Shown: in pieces, positions 20,731-31,430 of the stretch
Position numbering within the stretch: position 1 is the first letter of the stretch
How the letters are laid out: each line of letters opens with the position of its first letter
Assembly: GCF_027943255.1 (NCBI RefSeq)
Contig: NC_072895.1
Location: 49,264,001-49,328,000 of the forward strand
Length of the DNA stretch: 64,000 bases
Direction of reading: 5' to 3'
DNA from: Anastrepha obliqua
Lineage: Eukaryota > Arthropoda > Insecta > Diptera > Tephritidae
Position numbers and translations under genes: made by a program
Notes under the pieces: generated by a model
The model's input: only the letters and a program-made list of their open reading frames with translations
Told to the model about the DNA's origin: nothing
The model's database searches: none

Positions 20731-22101
20731 TATTTATTATGTGAGAAGTCATCTTCCTGAATGAAAAATATTTTTCTAATTGTGGTCCAAATATCGACAA
20801 GTAAACCACAAATGACAAACAAATAGAAGCAATAATTTAAATTGTGGTTTTTATTGTTAGTCCAGCCTTGAGCTCACAAAATGGAAGTACGAGATGAAAA
20901 ACAAATTAATTTTTTGTATGCTTGTAAATATTTGTAGATGGACGTAAAACTTTTCTGATACAAATGTTTTTTTTTTGTTTGGCAAAAATATAGTAATTTT
21001 TTAAAAACACAGAAATGTTAAAATTTTTCGAAAAATTAATGCTTTTTTAATATATAACATGTACATATGTGTATATTTTAAAAGAAGCAGGCGTCTATTT
21101 GTATAATAAAACGTAGATATATATATGTTTACGTAAAGGGTGATCAAATAAAAGCGAGAGTTAAAGAAATTTAGAGGAAAAAATACAAGACCAGTGTGGA
21201 ATATCCAATTGATTCTTGTTTTAATTTGAAGCCACATTCATGAAATTTTTGTTCACCTCTATCCTTTGCGTATTTGTACGAGTATATTGTATTTAAGATG
21301 CTAGGCCAACTTTTAAGGAAAAAAATACCTTAGTTTTGTGAAATTTGTAATCCCTAAAGTCGATACCAAAAAAGTGAGCAGCAATTTAAACAACTTACGT
21401 TGATTAGTTTATGACATGAAAATATGAAATTTCGCTGCTTTTCGTTAAATGAGGAGTAAACTTGGCAAGGGAGGAGAGGGAGAGTAATTGCAAGGCGTCT
21501 CAATCTAAATCCCAACAAGTAACATATTCTTTCGAAAGCACATCTTTGATTACTTATTTAACTTTTTCCAATTTTTTATAAAAAGTATTGTTCAAACTAC
21601 CACATAAACGATATAACTCAAGGTTTCAAAGTTTGTATAAAATTAAAAAAAGTCAAGAAAGTTTCGTCAAAGTTTTAAACTTTTTCGACAGAATTTTCAA
21701 ACAGATTCTGGATACGCATAACTAAATTCCAGTATAATAAAATGTCAGTTTAAAGCGGCTTACAATTTGTGACACAATTTTTGATAATTTGTTTTTATTG
21801 ACGGTGTTAAGCATTTTCTTTCACCTAACGAATTTTCGAAATGTTTTTTATATGGAGAAAATTAACAAGAACGCCAGCAAAAAAAACAAAACACCTTAAA
21901 AACCAATGCCGTTTTTTAGCTACTTCAAGCATGCACTTTATTATAACAAAATGCAATGCTCTATTAAACTGCGTTTTCAGAATTAAAGAAAAATAGGAGC
22001 CAGCCGCATTATGGGCGCAATTAAACTTCTTAATTTCTTGATTAAATTTATTTATTTTTATGAGGATTGAAATGATTTTTTATACTTAGGTACAATAATA
22101 C
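20731..22101. other. Gene-free stretch
   Basis: AT-rich sequence. At 21,137 a lone AAAGGGTGATCAAATAAAAG resembles a terminus of the GGGTGATCA DD41D family (36.9, 40.8, 60.9 kb), but no partner end or coding remnant was found nearby. Confidence 0.45.
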
Positions 22102-22103
22102 TA

Positions 22104-23373
22104 GGACTATGAATAAGTTCGTGCGGTTTTTTTTCGAAATTTGAAACTTTATTGACGTAAAATGGTTACAAATTTAATATTCAAAGTATTGTCCATCGCT
22201 TACTACTACTTTTTCCCATCTTTCTGGCAATTCACGGATTCCCTTTGTGAAAAATTCGGTCGGTTTTGCCGCAATCCACGAATCGATCCATTTTTTGACT
22301 TCATCGTAATTACGGAAGTGCTGGTCAGCCAGGCCATGTTGCATCGATCGGAAGAGATAGTAATCGGATGGCGCAAGGTCTGGACTATACGGCGGGTGGG
22401 GTAGGACATCCCATTTGAGCGTTTCTAAGTATGTTTTGACCACTTGTGCAACATGTGGCCGAGCATTGTCATGTTGCAAAATAACTTTGTCGTGTCTATC
22501 GGCGTATTGCGGCCGTTTTTCTCGCAGTGCTCGGCTCAAACGCATCAATTGTCGTCGGTAGACATCCCCCGTAATCGTTTCATTCGGTTTCAGTAGCTCA
22601 TAATACACAACACCCAGCTGGTCCCACCAGATACACAGCATAACCTTCAGGCCATGAATATTCTGCGCCGACGTCGATGTTGAAGCATGCCCAGGGTATC
22701 CATACGTTGCCCGACGTTTTGGATTGTCGTAATGGACCCACTTTTCATCGCCAGTCACAATTCGATGCAAAAAACCCTTTCTTTTGTGCCGTTGAAGCAG
22801 TTGTTCGCATGCCATAAAACGGCGTTCAACGTCTCTTGGCTTCAATTCATACGGCACCCAATGGCCTACCTTTCGGATCATTCCCATGGCTTTTAAACGT
22901 TTGGAAATGGTTGATTGATCAACTCCCAAAGTTTTTGCAACCTCTTCTTGCGTTTGAGCCGGATCTTGATCGAGCAATTCCTCCAATTCGGTATCCATGA
23001 ACTTTGGCGGCGCACCCTCGCGTTCTTCGTCTTCCAAGCCAAAATCACCACTTTTAAAGCGTGCAAACCACTTCTGGCACGTTCGCTCAGCTAGAGCATG
23101 CTCACCATAAACTTCCACCAAGATACGATGACTTTCGGCTGCTTTTTTCTTCATATTAAAATAATGAAGAAGAATTCCCCGCAAAAACACATTATTTGGC
23201 ACGAAATTCGACATTTTCAAGTGTGGTAAAAATATTGTTGTTTACGCTTCAAATAAAAAACTTATACTGACGTTTGTGCCTTACGACAGTAGCTCTCCAA
23301 TGAATGTTTGGAAATGTGGATCGATGGAATAATAATCAAGTTACGCCATCTGTTGTAAAACCGCACGAACTTA
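22104..23373 (-). mobile_element. Mariner with intact transposase, one damaged end
   Basis: The transposase 3' side ends in the complete terminus GGACTATGAATAAGTTCGTG preceded by TA. At the 5' side the terminus is only ACCGCACGAACTTAT; the outer ~13 bases seen in the 43.6-kb copy are replaced by ATTATAATATTA. Otherwise the two elements match closely through coding and untranslated parts. The damaged end may prevent this copy from moving, although it can still encode enzyme. Confidence 0.92.
22174..23214 (-). CDS. Mariner transposase, apparently intact (DD34D)
   Basis: The 346-aa protein begins MSNFVPNNVFLRGILLHYF; the start is the first ATG of the frame and matches the second copy. Residues ~1-110 hold the two HTH motifs (RTCQKWFARFKSGDFGLED; QEEVAKTLGVDQSTISKRL), followed by the linker WVPYELKPRDVERRF. 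The catalytic domain shows HRIVTGDEKWVHYDN (first D), VILQHDNARPHVAQ (second D) and HPPYSPDLAPSDYYLF (third D). I count 34 residues between the last two aspartates, the mariner signature. Length is normal for the family (~345 aa) and there are no stops. It differs from the 43.7-kb protein at about three residues (W/F, L/P and V/A). It cuts and pastes its own element at TA in the nucleus. Whether this allele is active cannot be told from sequence alone. Confidence 0.93.
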   Translation of the reverse strand: MSNFVPNNVFLRGILLHYFNMKKKAAESHRILVEVYGEHALAERTCQKWFARFKSGDFGLEDEEREGAPPKFMDTELEELLDQDPAQTQEEVAKTLGVDQSTISKRLKAMGMIRKVGHWVPYELKPRDVERRFMACEQLLQRHKRKGFLHRIVTGDEKWVHYDNPKRRATYGYPGHASTSTSAQNIHGLKVMLCIWWDQLGVVYYELLKPNETITGDVYRRQLMRLSRALREKRPQYADRHDKVILQHDNARPHVAQVVKTYLETLKWDVLPHPPYSPDLAPSDYYLFRSMQHGLADQHFRNYDEVKKWIDSWIAAKPTEFFTKGIRELPERWEKVVVSDGQYFEY

Positions 23374-23556
23374 TATTATAATATTATTCATTTATTTCTG
23401 AAATTTGTACATTAGTCGGTGCTTCAATAGCCTGTAAATTTCGTATCGATGGTGCAATAGCACCAGTAGCAAAACTTGTATATCACTCACATTCAAAGAC
23501 ACATTCACAATAACTGGCGAAATAACTGGTCTTTGGGCGACAATAGTATTGACATC

Positions 23557-23898
23557 TTACAGCATCTTTTTTCGCTGTCTATATTCATGACACCGCTGAG
23601 CGACTGATTTCCTTGTATTTGTGGATGTGGTTGAGGTCTGATTCATTGGACTTTGCGATGAATTGGCCTGATGCACGTCGGCTTGAACGACAATTATTCT
23701 TCCCTCATTATTTTCAACAGGAACTTCAGTCTGCTCAGCTTGGCCACTCGTTTGTGATAAATATTGATGCAATATGTTACCATCGTCTCTGCTGGTACTG
23801 GGTTGTGAAGTGTCTGGATTGACTATGGGTAATTCACTTCGCCCAAAGAAATTCCGAGGTCTGTATTCTCGTGCACGTTCAGCAGGCGTTTTTGGCAT
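23557..23898 (-). CDS. Unrecognised small protein with two AERxREYR motifs
   Basis: The 113-aa frame starts MPKTPAERAREYR and ends SVAQRCHEYRQRKKML. These two basic repeats flank a serine/threonine/glutamine-rich middle. I recall similar AERxREYRxRKK repeats at the N-termini of insect proteins that are often transposon-encoded (helicase/endonuclease type), but I cannot name the family with certainty. The stop overlaps a GTAAGA that could be a splice donor, and a TTTACAG acceptor-like site lies downstream (near 23,440), so it may be a first exon. The adjacent mariner at 23,373 would interrupt anything further. It could also be the stranded end of an old element. Confidence 0.4.
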   Translation of the reverse strand: MPKTPAERAREYRPRNFFGRSELPIVNPDTSQPSTSRDDGNILHQYLSQTSGQAEQTEVPVENNEGRIIVVQADVHQANSSQSPMNQTSTTSTNTRKSVAQRCHEYRQRKKML

Positions 23899-23943
23899 AT
23901 TAAAGTCTATAACAAATATTAATACCAAATTGGAAATCAACAA

Positions 23944-25200
23944 TATTTTTTATGGTCATCCAATACAATAATATAACTATTATACAATTATCCTTACAAA
24001 TACTCAAATTAGTGATGTCAAATCGGGTTAGTAAGGCACAGCAGATTTTCCTCAACAGTAGCTGTGAACTGTGTAAGATAAATCTTTCATAATCACAATA
24101 TACTGATATTTAATTTCTTCGTATAGATACTAAATTTGGCATAGCATATTTATAAAAATTTATCAATATATACCTGTTCTAACGGGAAATTATTTTGCAA
24201 ATTTTAACTTCACTTTCATTGAATATATAATATATTTAAATATTAAATATTATTTAAAAACAATTTTGATGAACACGTGGACAACACAAATCCGCGTCGT
24301 TTTCTACGTGTCTAGACGTCTGGGTTTCCTCGCCCCTGTAATATCATGCTCATGCCACCATATGATATAGGGCGTAGGCTGCAGTATATGGCATAGTAAG
24401 AGCACTAGTGTTTATTGTCTGTGTATACTCTTTAATACGTATCTAAAGAATGGGGAGACTACGAAGCACCGCCGAGTGGCAAGCGGTCGACAACAGAGTG
24501 GGGAGACTACGAAGCGCCGCACAAAGCGGAGAAAGAGAATAGCTTGTATGCCGTAGGCTTATACATTTCGTGACGGTTTTTCGTAACACTAGCTCGTGTG
24601 TCGCGGTCTAATTTACACAGGGAAACATTTGGAAGGGAAACATTTTGTTCGGCGGAGAAGGACAGCCGCGGAAGAGAGAAGGGAATTTGTCTCGCGTACT
24701 GGCGACACGCTTTGTGCTTCTTATTCGTATTTCCAATCTTAAAACAATTTTTGACAGTTGCTTCATTCGATTTCTTCTTTTGTGGGAGAAAGTTCTGAGT
24801 TCTGTGTTGGTTTTCAATCAAACGGAAGAAATCAACGATGGCAAACATCACAGCGCTGCTTGGGAAATTCAGGATTATTTTTGCTAGTAAAGTAGGCATA
24901 ATTTAAAAAAGTTACGGAACGGAATGTTGAATTTTAATGTTTCCCACATTTCTAGATACCTAAGTTAGTTTTAAGTTAATTATTCATATATGAAGTATTT
25001 TAAATTCAATTTTCTTCTTATTAAAGTACACAAATGTATATACCTATATGTAAGTAAAAAAAAAACAACAATTTATTTAACCAGTTTGCATTCTTCATTG
25101 AAATGTTTAAGAAACTATTGCGGACGTTCATCGCTTTGCGGTTGTAGAATATATACCAGAAGATGCTAAAATAGTAAACGCCAAAATGTTGCCGAAAACA
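23944..25200. other. Stretch without a recognised gene
   Basis: Contains a short direct repeat: TGGGGAGACTACGAAGC occurs near 24,451 and again near 24,500, each followed by (A/G)CCGC. The section 24,290-24,890 is noticeably less AT-rich than its surroundings and could belong to an element I do not recognise. Confidence 0.5.
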
Positions 25201-25211
25201 ATTTTGCTCGT

Positions 25212-25634
25212 GTGACCGCGAATAGAACATCAAAAGCGAATTTCCAGTGTTTCCCTTCCAGATGTCTGTTGCAATTTTCAAAACAAAATTTTAATTTTAT
25301 TTGTTTGATAGATATTTTGTATGGATATAGAGAAGGAGGTAAATGGAATCGCAATGGAATAGATCAAGTTACATATACACAAAATGTGAAAAATGACGAA
25401 ACATTTATCAAATGCATGAAAGATATGTTCAATTTCGATTGTGCATCAGACGTTAATAAGTCAACAACACTAAGAGGCAACATCATCGATTTGACTTTTT
25501 CAAGACACATTACACTCGAAACAACCCCTTTCATTTCCTACTTTCCCTATCATCGTCCTATTCTTAACAGAGAAATGGTTCATTACCATGCACCCAGGAA
25601 GAAGGCATATGCAAATACGAGTACAAATATGTGA
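25212..25634 (+). pseudogene. Endonuclease-like C-terminal fragment of an element protein
   Basis: From about 25,375 the frame reads QNVKNDETFIKCMKDMFNFD, then DVNKSTTLRGNIIDLTFSRH and FISYFPYHRPIL. The pattern STT..GxxIDxxFxR...YFSYHRPI resembles the end of exonuclease/endonuclease-like domains found in large insect transposon proteins; this is recalled, not searched. The first ~55 codons look unrelated, and the true start is not visible. It points away from the AERxREYR protein 1.3 kb upstream, so the two may be scrambled ends of one element type. Confidence 0.4.
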
Positions 25635-25774
25635 ATTGACATACAAATGTGCATATACATACATATATATGCTCACTCAAGTAGGAGAGAGCCAGATGTC
25701 GAACGTTGCCGAATGCGGGGGCCGATTGTGCTCTTTGTCGTTCGTTCCGCGCTTTCGCGTGCAGTTCAAGCAAG

Positions 25775-25842
25775 TTAACGACGAATAAGCAAGATAACGC
25801 CTAATGAGCAAGGTAACGACAAATGAGCAAGGTAACAACACA
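25775..25842. repeat. Short tandem repeat, ~21-bp unit
   Basis: About three imperfect units of GCAAGGTAACGACAAATGA occur side by side (variants AAGTTAACGACGAATAAGC, AAGATAACGCCTAATGAGC, AAGGTAACGACAAATGAGC). Confidence 0.75.
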
Positions 25843-25928
25843 TTTTTTCGTGCGTGCAAAATAAATAAATAGTCAAAACCTTGCAAATGTTGCTATTATT
25901 GTGAAGGCAATTTTGTAAAAGTGTAATA

Positions 25929-26473
25929 TAGGGGTTTTCAGTAAGAGCGCTTCAACTTTTGAACTTTTTTGAATAAAACACAAACGGTTTGACTTTTTTA
26001 ACTAATTTTTTTTTTATTATCGAGTTTGAACATATACATTTAAGTATTAAATTCGATTTCTTTTGCATGACCACCGCGTGCACGTTTTACGAAGTCCCAT
26101 GGTTGAACCCAATTTTCGACCACTCTTTTGCATAAATCGGCCGAAATTCCAGCAATTTCGCATTCAATATTGGCTCTGAGCTCACAAATCGTCGCCGGCT
26201 TGTTACTGTAGACCAATGACTTCACATAACCCCAAAACGGGACGGCTTGTTAAATGTACCGTAAAATGGCCGTAATGCTCTTAAAGTAGCAGCAACAGAA
26301 CGATTATTTTCATAAAAAATTTGCACGATTTGCAATCGTTGCTCAAGTGTGTAGCGTTCCATGATGAAATGTATACTAATGAAGTTTACAAATGACAAGC
26401 GAAAAATAAAAAATATTGCGTCGTTCGCCCTCCCTATCGGAAAAAAGTTGAAGCGCACCTATTGAATAACCCA
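25929..26473 (-). mobile_element. Internally deleted DD41D element, second copy
   Basis: It has the same termini, the same 545-bp size and the same coding deletion as 228-772, in opposite orientation. TA flanks it at 25,927-25,928 and 26,474-26,475. Sequence similarity to the first copy is high across the full length. Confidence 0.85.
26040..26362 (-). pseudogene. DD41D transposase remnant, second copy
   Basis: On the minus strand it starts MERYTLEQRLQIVQIF (ATG at 26,360-26,362) and breaks off after RALRPFYGTFNK. It continues in another frame with YVKSLVY and ends GGHAKEIEFNT. It carries the same deletion junction as the first copy, with a few substitutions such as QPWDF for QRLDF. Confidence 0.8.
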
Positions 26474-26475
26474 TA

Positions 26476-27978
26476 GATTTGAAAATGAACCAAAAACGCC
26501 TTAGTAAAATTTCTACACACTCCATGAATTCAATTTATTCCCTTGATTTGCTAAAAATAAAAGTTGTTCGAAATGCTTGACTTACATATATGATTTCAAT
26601 TACATAAAAATTATAAAAAATATTTCTAATAAAATTTCGTCTTACATCTACTAAATATGTATACTATACCATTCTTGAGGCCTAACTCTGCTCGTAGTTA
26701 TTCCAATCACGTGCACATGAACGTACGTCTGTGCGAACTTTTTGATGAATTTTTTGCTAGTATTTGCTCAACCCCACCAAAAGCACATCGCATATGATTT
26801 TCGGTTTTGAAATCGCGCTAGGGTTGTTGGTGCACCCTTTCGCTTAGATATACCTGTAATCTTGTAAAAATAAATCAAATGACGACAAATTGCATGGTTC
26901 TGGTAATCCATGCACCTCACAGTGGCGCGAGTTGAGAATTTTTTTTGCACCATCTCCACAAAATGCTCAACGTACGTACTGGAATTTTACATTTCAGATG
27001 CTTTGAAATAAGGAACACCAATATTCAATTTTCAACCAAGTTTTGTGAGCATAACTTTATACGGTACATATGTATGTATGTATGTTCAGCACGTATTTCA
27101 AAAATAAGTGTCGCTTAAACGACAATTCGAAGAAATAAATTGCAATTATTAAGAAAGTAAAACTTGATGCCATTTTAAGCGATTGCCAAATGTTGACAAC
27201 GACTGACTACTTCTAGATAACTGGATGTATACACATATATTTGTATAAATATTTACAAGGAAAAGTGTAATAAAGTACGTGTGTGTATGTGTGTTGAAAT
27301 GCTTTGCAGTCAAGTCGATTTATTTGCTCATCATTCAATAATATCAGCGCTACAAATATCCTAACTAACACATTTTGCTACGAAGATGCACAGCTGTGTG
27401 TGTGTGGTGTTTATGTGTGCATGCATATAGTACATCGTTTGAAGAGATAATGATGCTGATCGTCAATTTCCTCAAGTGAAATGAAATCAAGCCACTATAG
27501 TATAATGGCAATGAAAACAGAATAACGGATGAACAAATGAAAGCGTCGAAAAGCAGTTTGCCAATTGGTGTACTATTAGAGAAAGGTAGAAAGGCAGGAA
27601 AACAATCAAGAAAATGCAGAAATTTGAGAAGTTGAACTCAACAATCATCAGCAGCAATAGCTCGCTTCAAATACTGAATTGAAAGCGAGCACCAGTACCG
27701 TTAAGTACAAATGCCTTTTTGGAAGTTAGTGAAAACTGCGCGCTTCAAAATGAACTAGTAATGGAGTATAAGGCGTGTTAGCTGTGGCAGAATGAAGAAA
27801 GAAGCATATGCATACATACATACACATACGAATATACAAACATATACACCCAGCGAACATAGTTATGGGCTTTAGGATTTATTGGGCTATTAGGATTTAT
27901 ATGAACAGGATCATTTATTTTTTATTTAATCCTCCTGCAAACAGCCAAAAACTTCTGCTTAAATTAAAAATATAATAT
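26476..27978. other. Gene-free stretch with microsatellites
   Basis: Short TATG/TGTG and CATA runs occur near 27,068, 27,280 and 27,808-27,845. The minus-strand frame at 26,768-26,959 has no motif I recognise. Confidence 0.5.
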
Positions 27979-27980
27979 AT

Positions 27981-28543
27981 AAAGTGTTTTCCAATAGGAA
28001 GTGTTATTTTGATATTCAAAGAAATATGCTATTTATTAATACAAATGATCGGATATTTATTTCATTATAAAGAAGAAGATATTCCTTTAATAGTGGTAAA
28101 TAATATAAGGCAAATAACCACCACGACCACGCTTATCCTTTATCATGATATATCCTTTTCATGAAATTTTCCATAACCGAACTGCAAAGTGAATGCCCTA
28201 TGTCCTCGATAGCCTCACGAATTCCATCTTTAAGATCTTGAATTGACCCTGGGCTGTTGCCGTAGACCTTCTCTTTCACGTGGCCCCAAAGAAAAAAGTC
28301 ACAAACTGTTAAATCACAAGATATCGGTGGCCAATTGTGATCACCTCTTCGAGAGATAACACGGTCCGGAAACTTTTCCCGTAAAAGATCAATGGTTTCG
28401 TTGCTTGTGTGGCACGTAGCGCCGTCTTGTTGAAAATAAACGTTGTCCAGATCAATACCATCCAATTTCGGCCATAAAAAATCGTTAATCATCTCTCGAT
28501 AGCGCAATCCATTCACCTGTAACTCTTGTTATTGGAAAACCCT
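27981..28543 (-). mobile_element. DD41D element, internally deleted
   Basis: The left end reads AAGTGTTTTCCAATAGGAAG. The right end reverse complemented reads AAGGGTTTTCCAATAACAAG. It keeps only the C-terminal third of the transposase. The same deletion form occurs at 60,964-61,519, nested in another element. Confidence 0.78.
28133..28516 (-). pseudogene. DD41D transposase, C-terminal third
   Basis: The frame starts NGLRYREMINDFLWPKL and includes LDNVYFQQDGATCHTSNE and CDLTVCDFFLWG. There are 41 residues between the QQD aspartate and the D of VCDFF. The usual PLDYF is altered to VCDFF. It ends early at RIYHDKG; the normal tail (GRGGYLPYIIYH) follows in another frame. The N-terminal DNA-binding domain and first aspartate are missing. 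Confidence 0.8.
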
Positions 28544-28544
28544 T

Positions 28545-28690
28545 CACCCAAGGCAGTTTTTTTACAAAGAAAAATTTAAAGACGGTTTTTGAAATCGCTT
28601 CTGGTTGATCGCCTGCGTCAGTCTGATCGGTTGCAGAGGTCGAAGCAGTTCGTAATAGACAATGCCCCACTAGTCTAAATAAACACATAG
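28545..28690 (-). mobile_element. Mariner transposase scrap
   Basis: In the minus-strand second frame it reads WGIVYYELLRPLQ and then QAINQKRFQKPSL. This resembles the mariner segment WWDxxGIVYYELLxPxxTI. It directly abuts the DD41D element on the right, so that element may have inserted into a mariner. Confidence 0.5.
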
Positions 28691-29154
28691 CAAGAACTTC
28701 TCAGCCATCAATCCGAGCTAGACGATTTGAACCCGATCTTTTTCGTTTGTTGATCTCAAACGCGAACTATCTTTTCTAGCCAGATCGAATAAGAAATAAG
28801 CCGCATTAATTATTTGCGTCAAGTTCAGTTGATTCCATATGTGCGTGCGTGTGTCGGAGCTATAATCTGCACAATTTTTTTCCAGCAAATTGTTTCGACT
28901 TTTACCTTTTTTCCGTGAAGTATTCAGTAGTTTTGAAAAATACATATAAAAAGAATTTTCTCCTTTTCTATAATTTTTCTCGTGCTTTGGTATATATCTA
29001 GTGAATAGATCAAAAAATGTGTGTTGATATACAGGGTGGCTTCGTACTGACTAAAAATACGTTAATTTTCACCTTGAAGGTCCTATGAATGGCAGCTATT
29101 TTTTTATATTGGCTAATTGCGAAGTGAGTATAGAAAAGAATATATCTCGTGTTG
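28691..29154. other. Gene-free stretch
   Basis: No recognisable coding or repeat signal. Confidence 0.5.
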
Positions 29155-29156
29155 TA

Positions 29157-29387
29157 CAGGTGGCGCAAAATAAATCACCCTAATGTAAGATTTATAAGTT
29201 TTACAAATGGCGTCGTACATCGATCATATTTGATACTTGTCAACTAGATATCTCCAGTATAAAAGCAGATAAGCAATGAAATGCGTAAAAGTGAAAATAA
29301 ATATTTCCATCACTCAAAATGGGTTTTTTGTATTTAATAAAAAATTTAATCAAAAACAAAATGGATGATTAATTTTACGCCACCTTG
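29157..29387. mobile_element. Mariner-type MITE, 231 bp
   Basis: Termini CAGGTGGCGCAAAATAAATC and (reverse complement) CAAGGTGGCGTAAAATTAATC pair over about 20 bp, with TA outside both (29,155-29,156; 29,388-29,389). There is no coding capacity. Part of its interior resembles the segment around 48,170-48,225. Confidence 0.82.
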
Positions 29388-29389
29388 TA

Positions 29390-30318
29390 GAAGTCTTAAG
29401 TTTTCAAAAATAGGTTCATTTGAAAGCCAGGAGCGCGCAGATAATATTAGTAGATAAGATTGCGTTCAACAATTGTTTGTTGTTGTTTTGTATCAGACAT
29501 TCAAGAGGGCAAATAAAGTGGAAAAAATTAAAAAAAAAATGCTTCTTTACGATTACGTTTATAGGAAAAAATTATTTATTAACCTGCAACCATCTTGCGA
29601 TTTATCAGCAGTCGATTATTTAATCTTAACTACAGCATCAAATTTTGAACTCTATGCTTACTATATTAGAAGCTATCGAAACTTGCTACAGGATAGGTAA
29701 AATTATTTTATCGATAGAGAATAAGTCAATCAGGCCATGAAGCCTCAAAGTCTTAAAAGTTCGGTGGGAAGTTTTAGTTTTACGCACATTTTATTAACTA
29801 ATTGCGCTTTCAAACAGGCTGTAGCACAAGTTACCATTTGCTGTGTAGTTCCTTGAATAATGCGTTGATTTTGCAAGAGCTCATATGCCAAGCACTGACT
29901 GATTCTCTTCTACTCAGACTTATGTTGTACACCTTTGGATTTAATGTCCCTCACAAGAAGTTGTAAATAGGCGTAGCGTCTGCCGAAAGGGTAGTTAGTC
30001 CATTGTACCACCGTGTCTGATCCATGATACATAAAGGCTATTCAAATGTTCTCTTGGAGTTCTACCAAAATTCGCTGGTGCCCCATTTAACTGCCTGATG
30101 ATGAGTCGTAGCTCTAAAAAACTGTTCTATACATTTGGTTCCAAGTAAAACTGGCCCTATCATGACTGCCAAACATTCACTGAAAATTCATGTAGAAATG
30201 AACCTTAACGGCCTGCTTGTGGACTTATGGGGAGTTACGAGGTTAACACTGCGACTTGAAATGTTTCCTTCGGAATACTTCCTTAATACATTTTAGTGTT
30301 TTCCCTATTTCATTAAGT
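29390..30318. other. Unrecognised stretch
   Basis: AT-rich. The overlapping frames at 29,420-29,700 show no family motifs. The minus strand of 29,900-30,200 has patches that look coding-like but that I cannot assign. Confidence 0.45.
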
Positions 30319-30798
30319 TTTATTTTTACTCTGGTGTTTAAACGCTAACCGTCTGTTCGGAGCATGACACCAGCACATATCTCGCGGTTTCATCTTCCTT
30401 CCCACATAATCTGCAAATTCTATTGGAGTGTATTCTCTGATTAGTAAAAGGAGAGTTCTATCTGTAATGCCCTATTAAAATCTGTGTGATGGTTTTAAAA
30501 TTATTTCTATATAATTCAATTGACCTTTAAGTCAGTTTAGGTTAAATCTAACTAAATATAATGGATTTTGGCTGTGATAAACTTAGTAAATCGTCCCAGT
30601 ATGGCCTTCTTTGTCATTCCTCTACTTTTTGAATAAGGGATCAGATGTTGCCCTTGCTTAGGCCACAAAATAGCTCTAGGCCTATAGATGGGAAGTCCGC
30701 TCCTTTAATGGCGATTGTTATAACTCGTGATACTACCTCATATAAATGGTGCTTCGCCTGTTCACTCTCTTTCGATATAAAATAAACTATAACCTTAA

Positions 30799-31426
30799 GG
30801 GGTCCCGGTGGTCTAGAGCTCGAAAATTGAGCTTTTTTCAGAATTTTTTTTTATTACAATAAATAAAATGAAAAACCATATTCAAATTTTTGTAATTGTA
30901 TTCTTTTTCATACAAAACTGAATTTTTTTTTTAATTTTGATAATTTTAAAAATGGCGCTGAAGTTGACCCTACCGAAAAATTAGACTTCGACGGTGTTGT
31001 CCATTTTGGCTCTTCTCTTTACCTATAACACAAAAACCAAAAAAAATATTAATCAGTATGACTGTAGCTATGTCCCGTACTAGAAAAAAATAAAAAAAAA
31101 AATTGACAAAATAGCGCGGTTTTGAATTTAACACTTTAAAAATCGGAGTTTTTTCAGGTTTTTAATAAAAAAAAAACCAAATAATAATATGGTTCTAGTA
31201 CGGACGATAGCCATTGATGTTGTGAACAACATATTAATTTTGTTTGGCAACACCAGACCGAAAAAGTCGGCTTAAAGTTTGAGGTACAGGAGCGCGGGCT
31301 ATAAAAGCTATAATATTGGGAATTTCCGCATGAAAATTTCACAGTATAATTTTAAGATACTAAACCTTTGAATTATCGAAAAAACAAAAAAATCGATTTT
31401 TTTAATTTCTAGACCACCAGGTCCCC
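30799..31426. mobile_element. TTAA MITE, 628 bp
   Basis: The left end GGGGTCCCGGTGGTCTAGA and the right end reverse complemented GGGGACCTGGTGGTCTAGA form 19-bp inverted repeats. TTAA lies outside both (30,795-30,798; 31,427-31,430). The TTAA duplication places it with the piggyBac superfamily, but its ends differ from those of the piggyBac next door. It is full of A/T runs and has no coding capacity. Confidence 0.82.
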
Positions 31427-31430
31427 TTAA

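Noticed and set aside
21137..21160. Lone AAAGGGTGATCA terminus
   Set aside because: No partner end or transposase remnant within 1.5 kb; listed only as a possible solo end.
22687..22896. Frames opposite the mariner transposases (also at 44,075-44,284)
   Set aside because: Shadows of the real coding strand; both copies share them because the elements are nearly identical.
26768..26959. Minus-strand frame that might be transposase-derived
   Set aside because: No motif could be aligned to a family in any frame.
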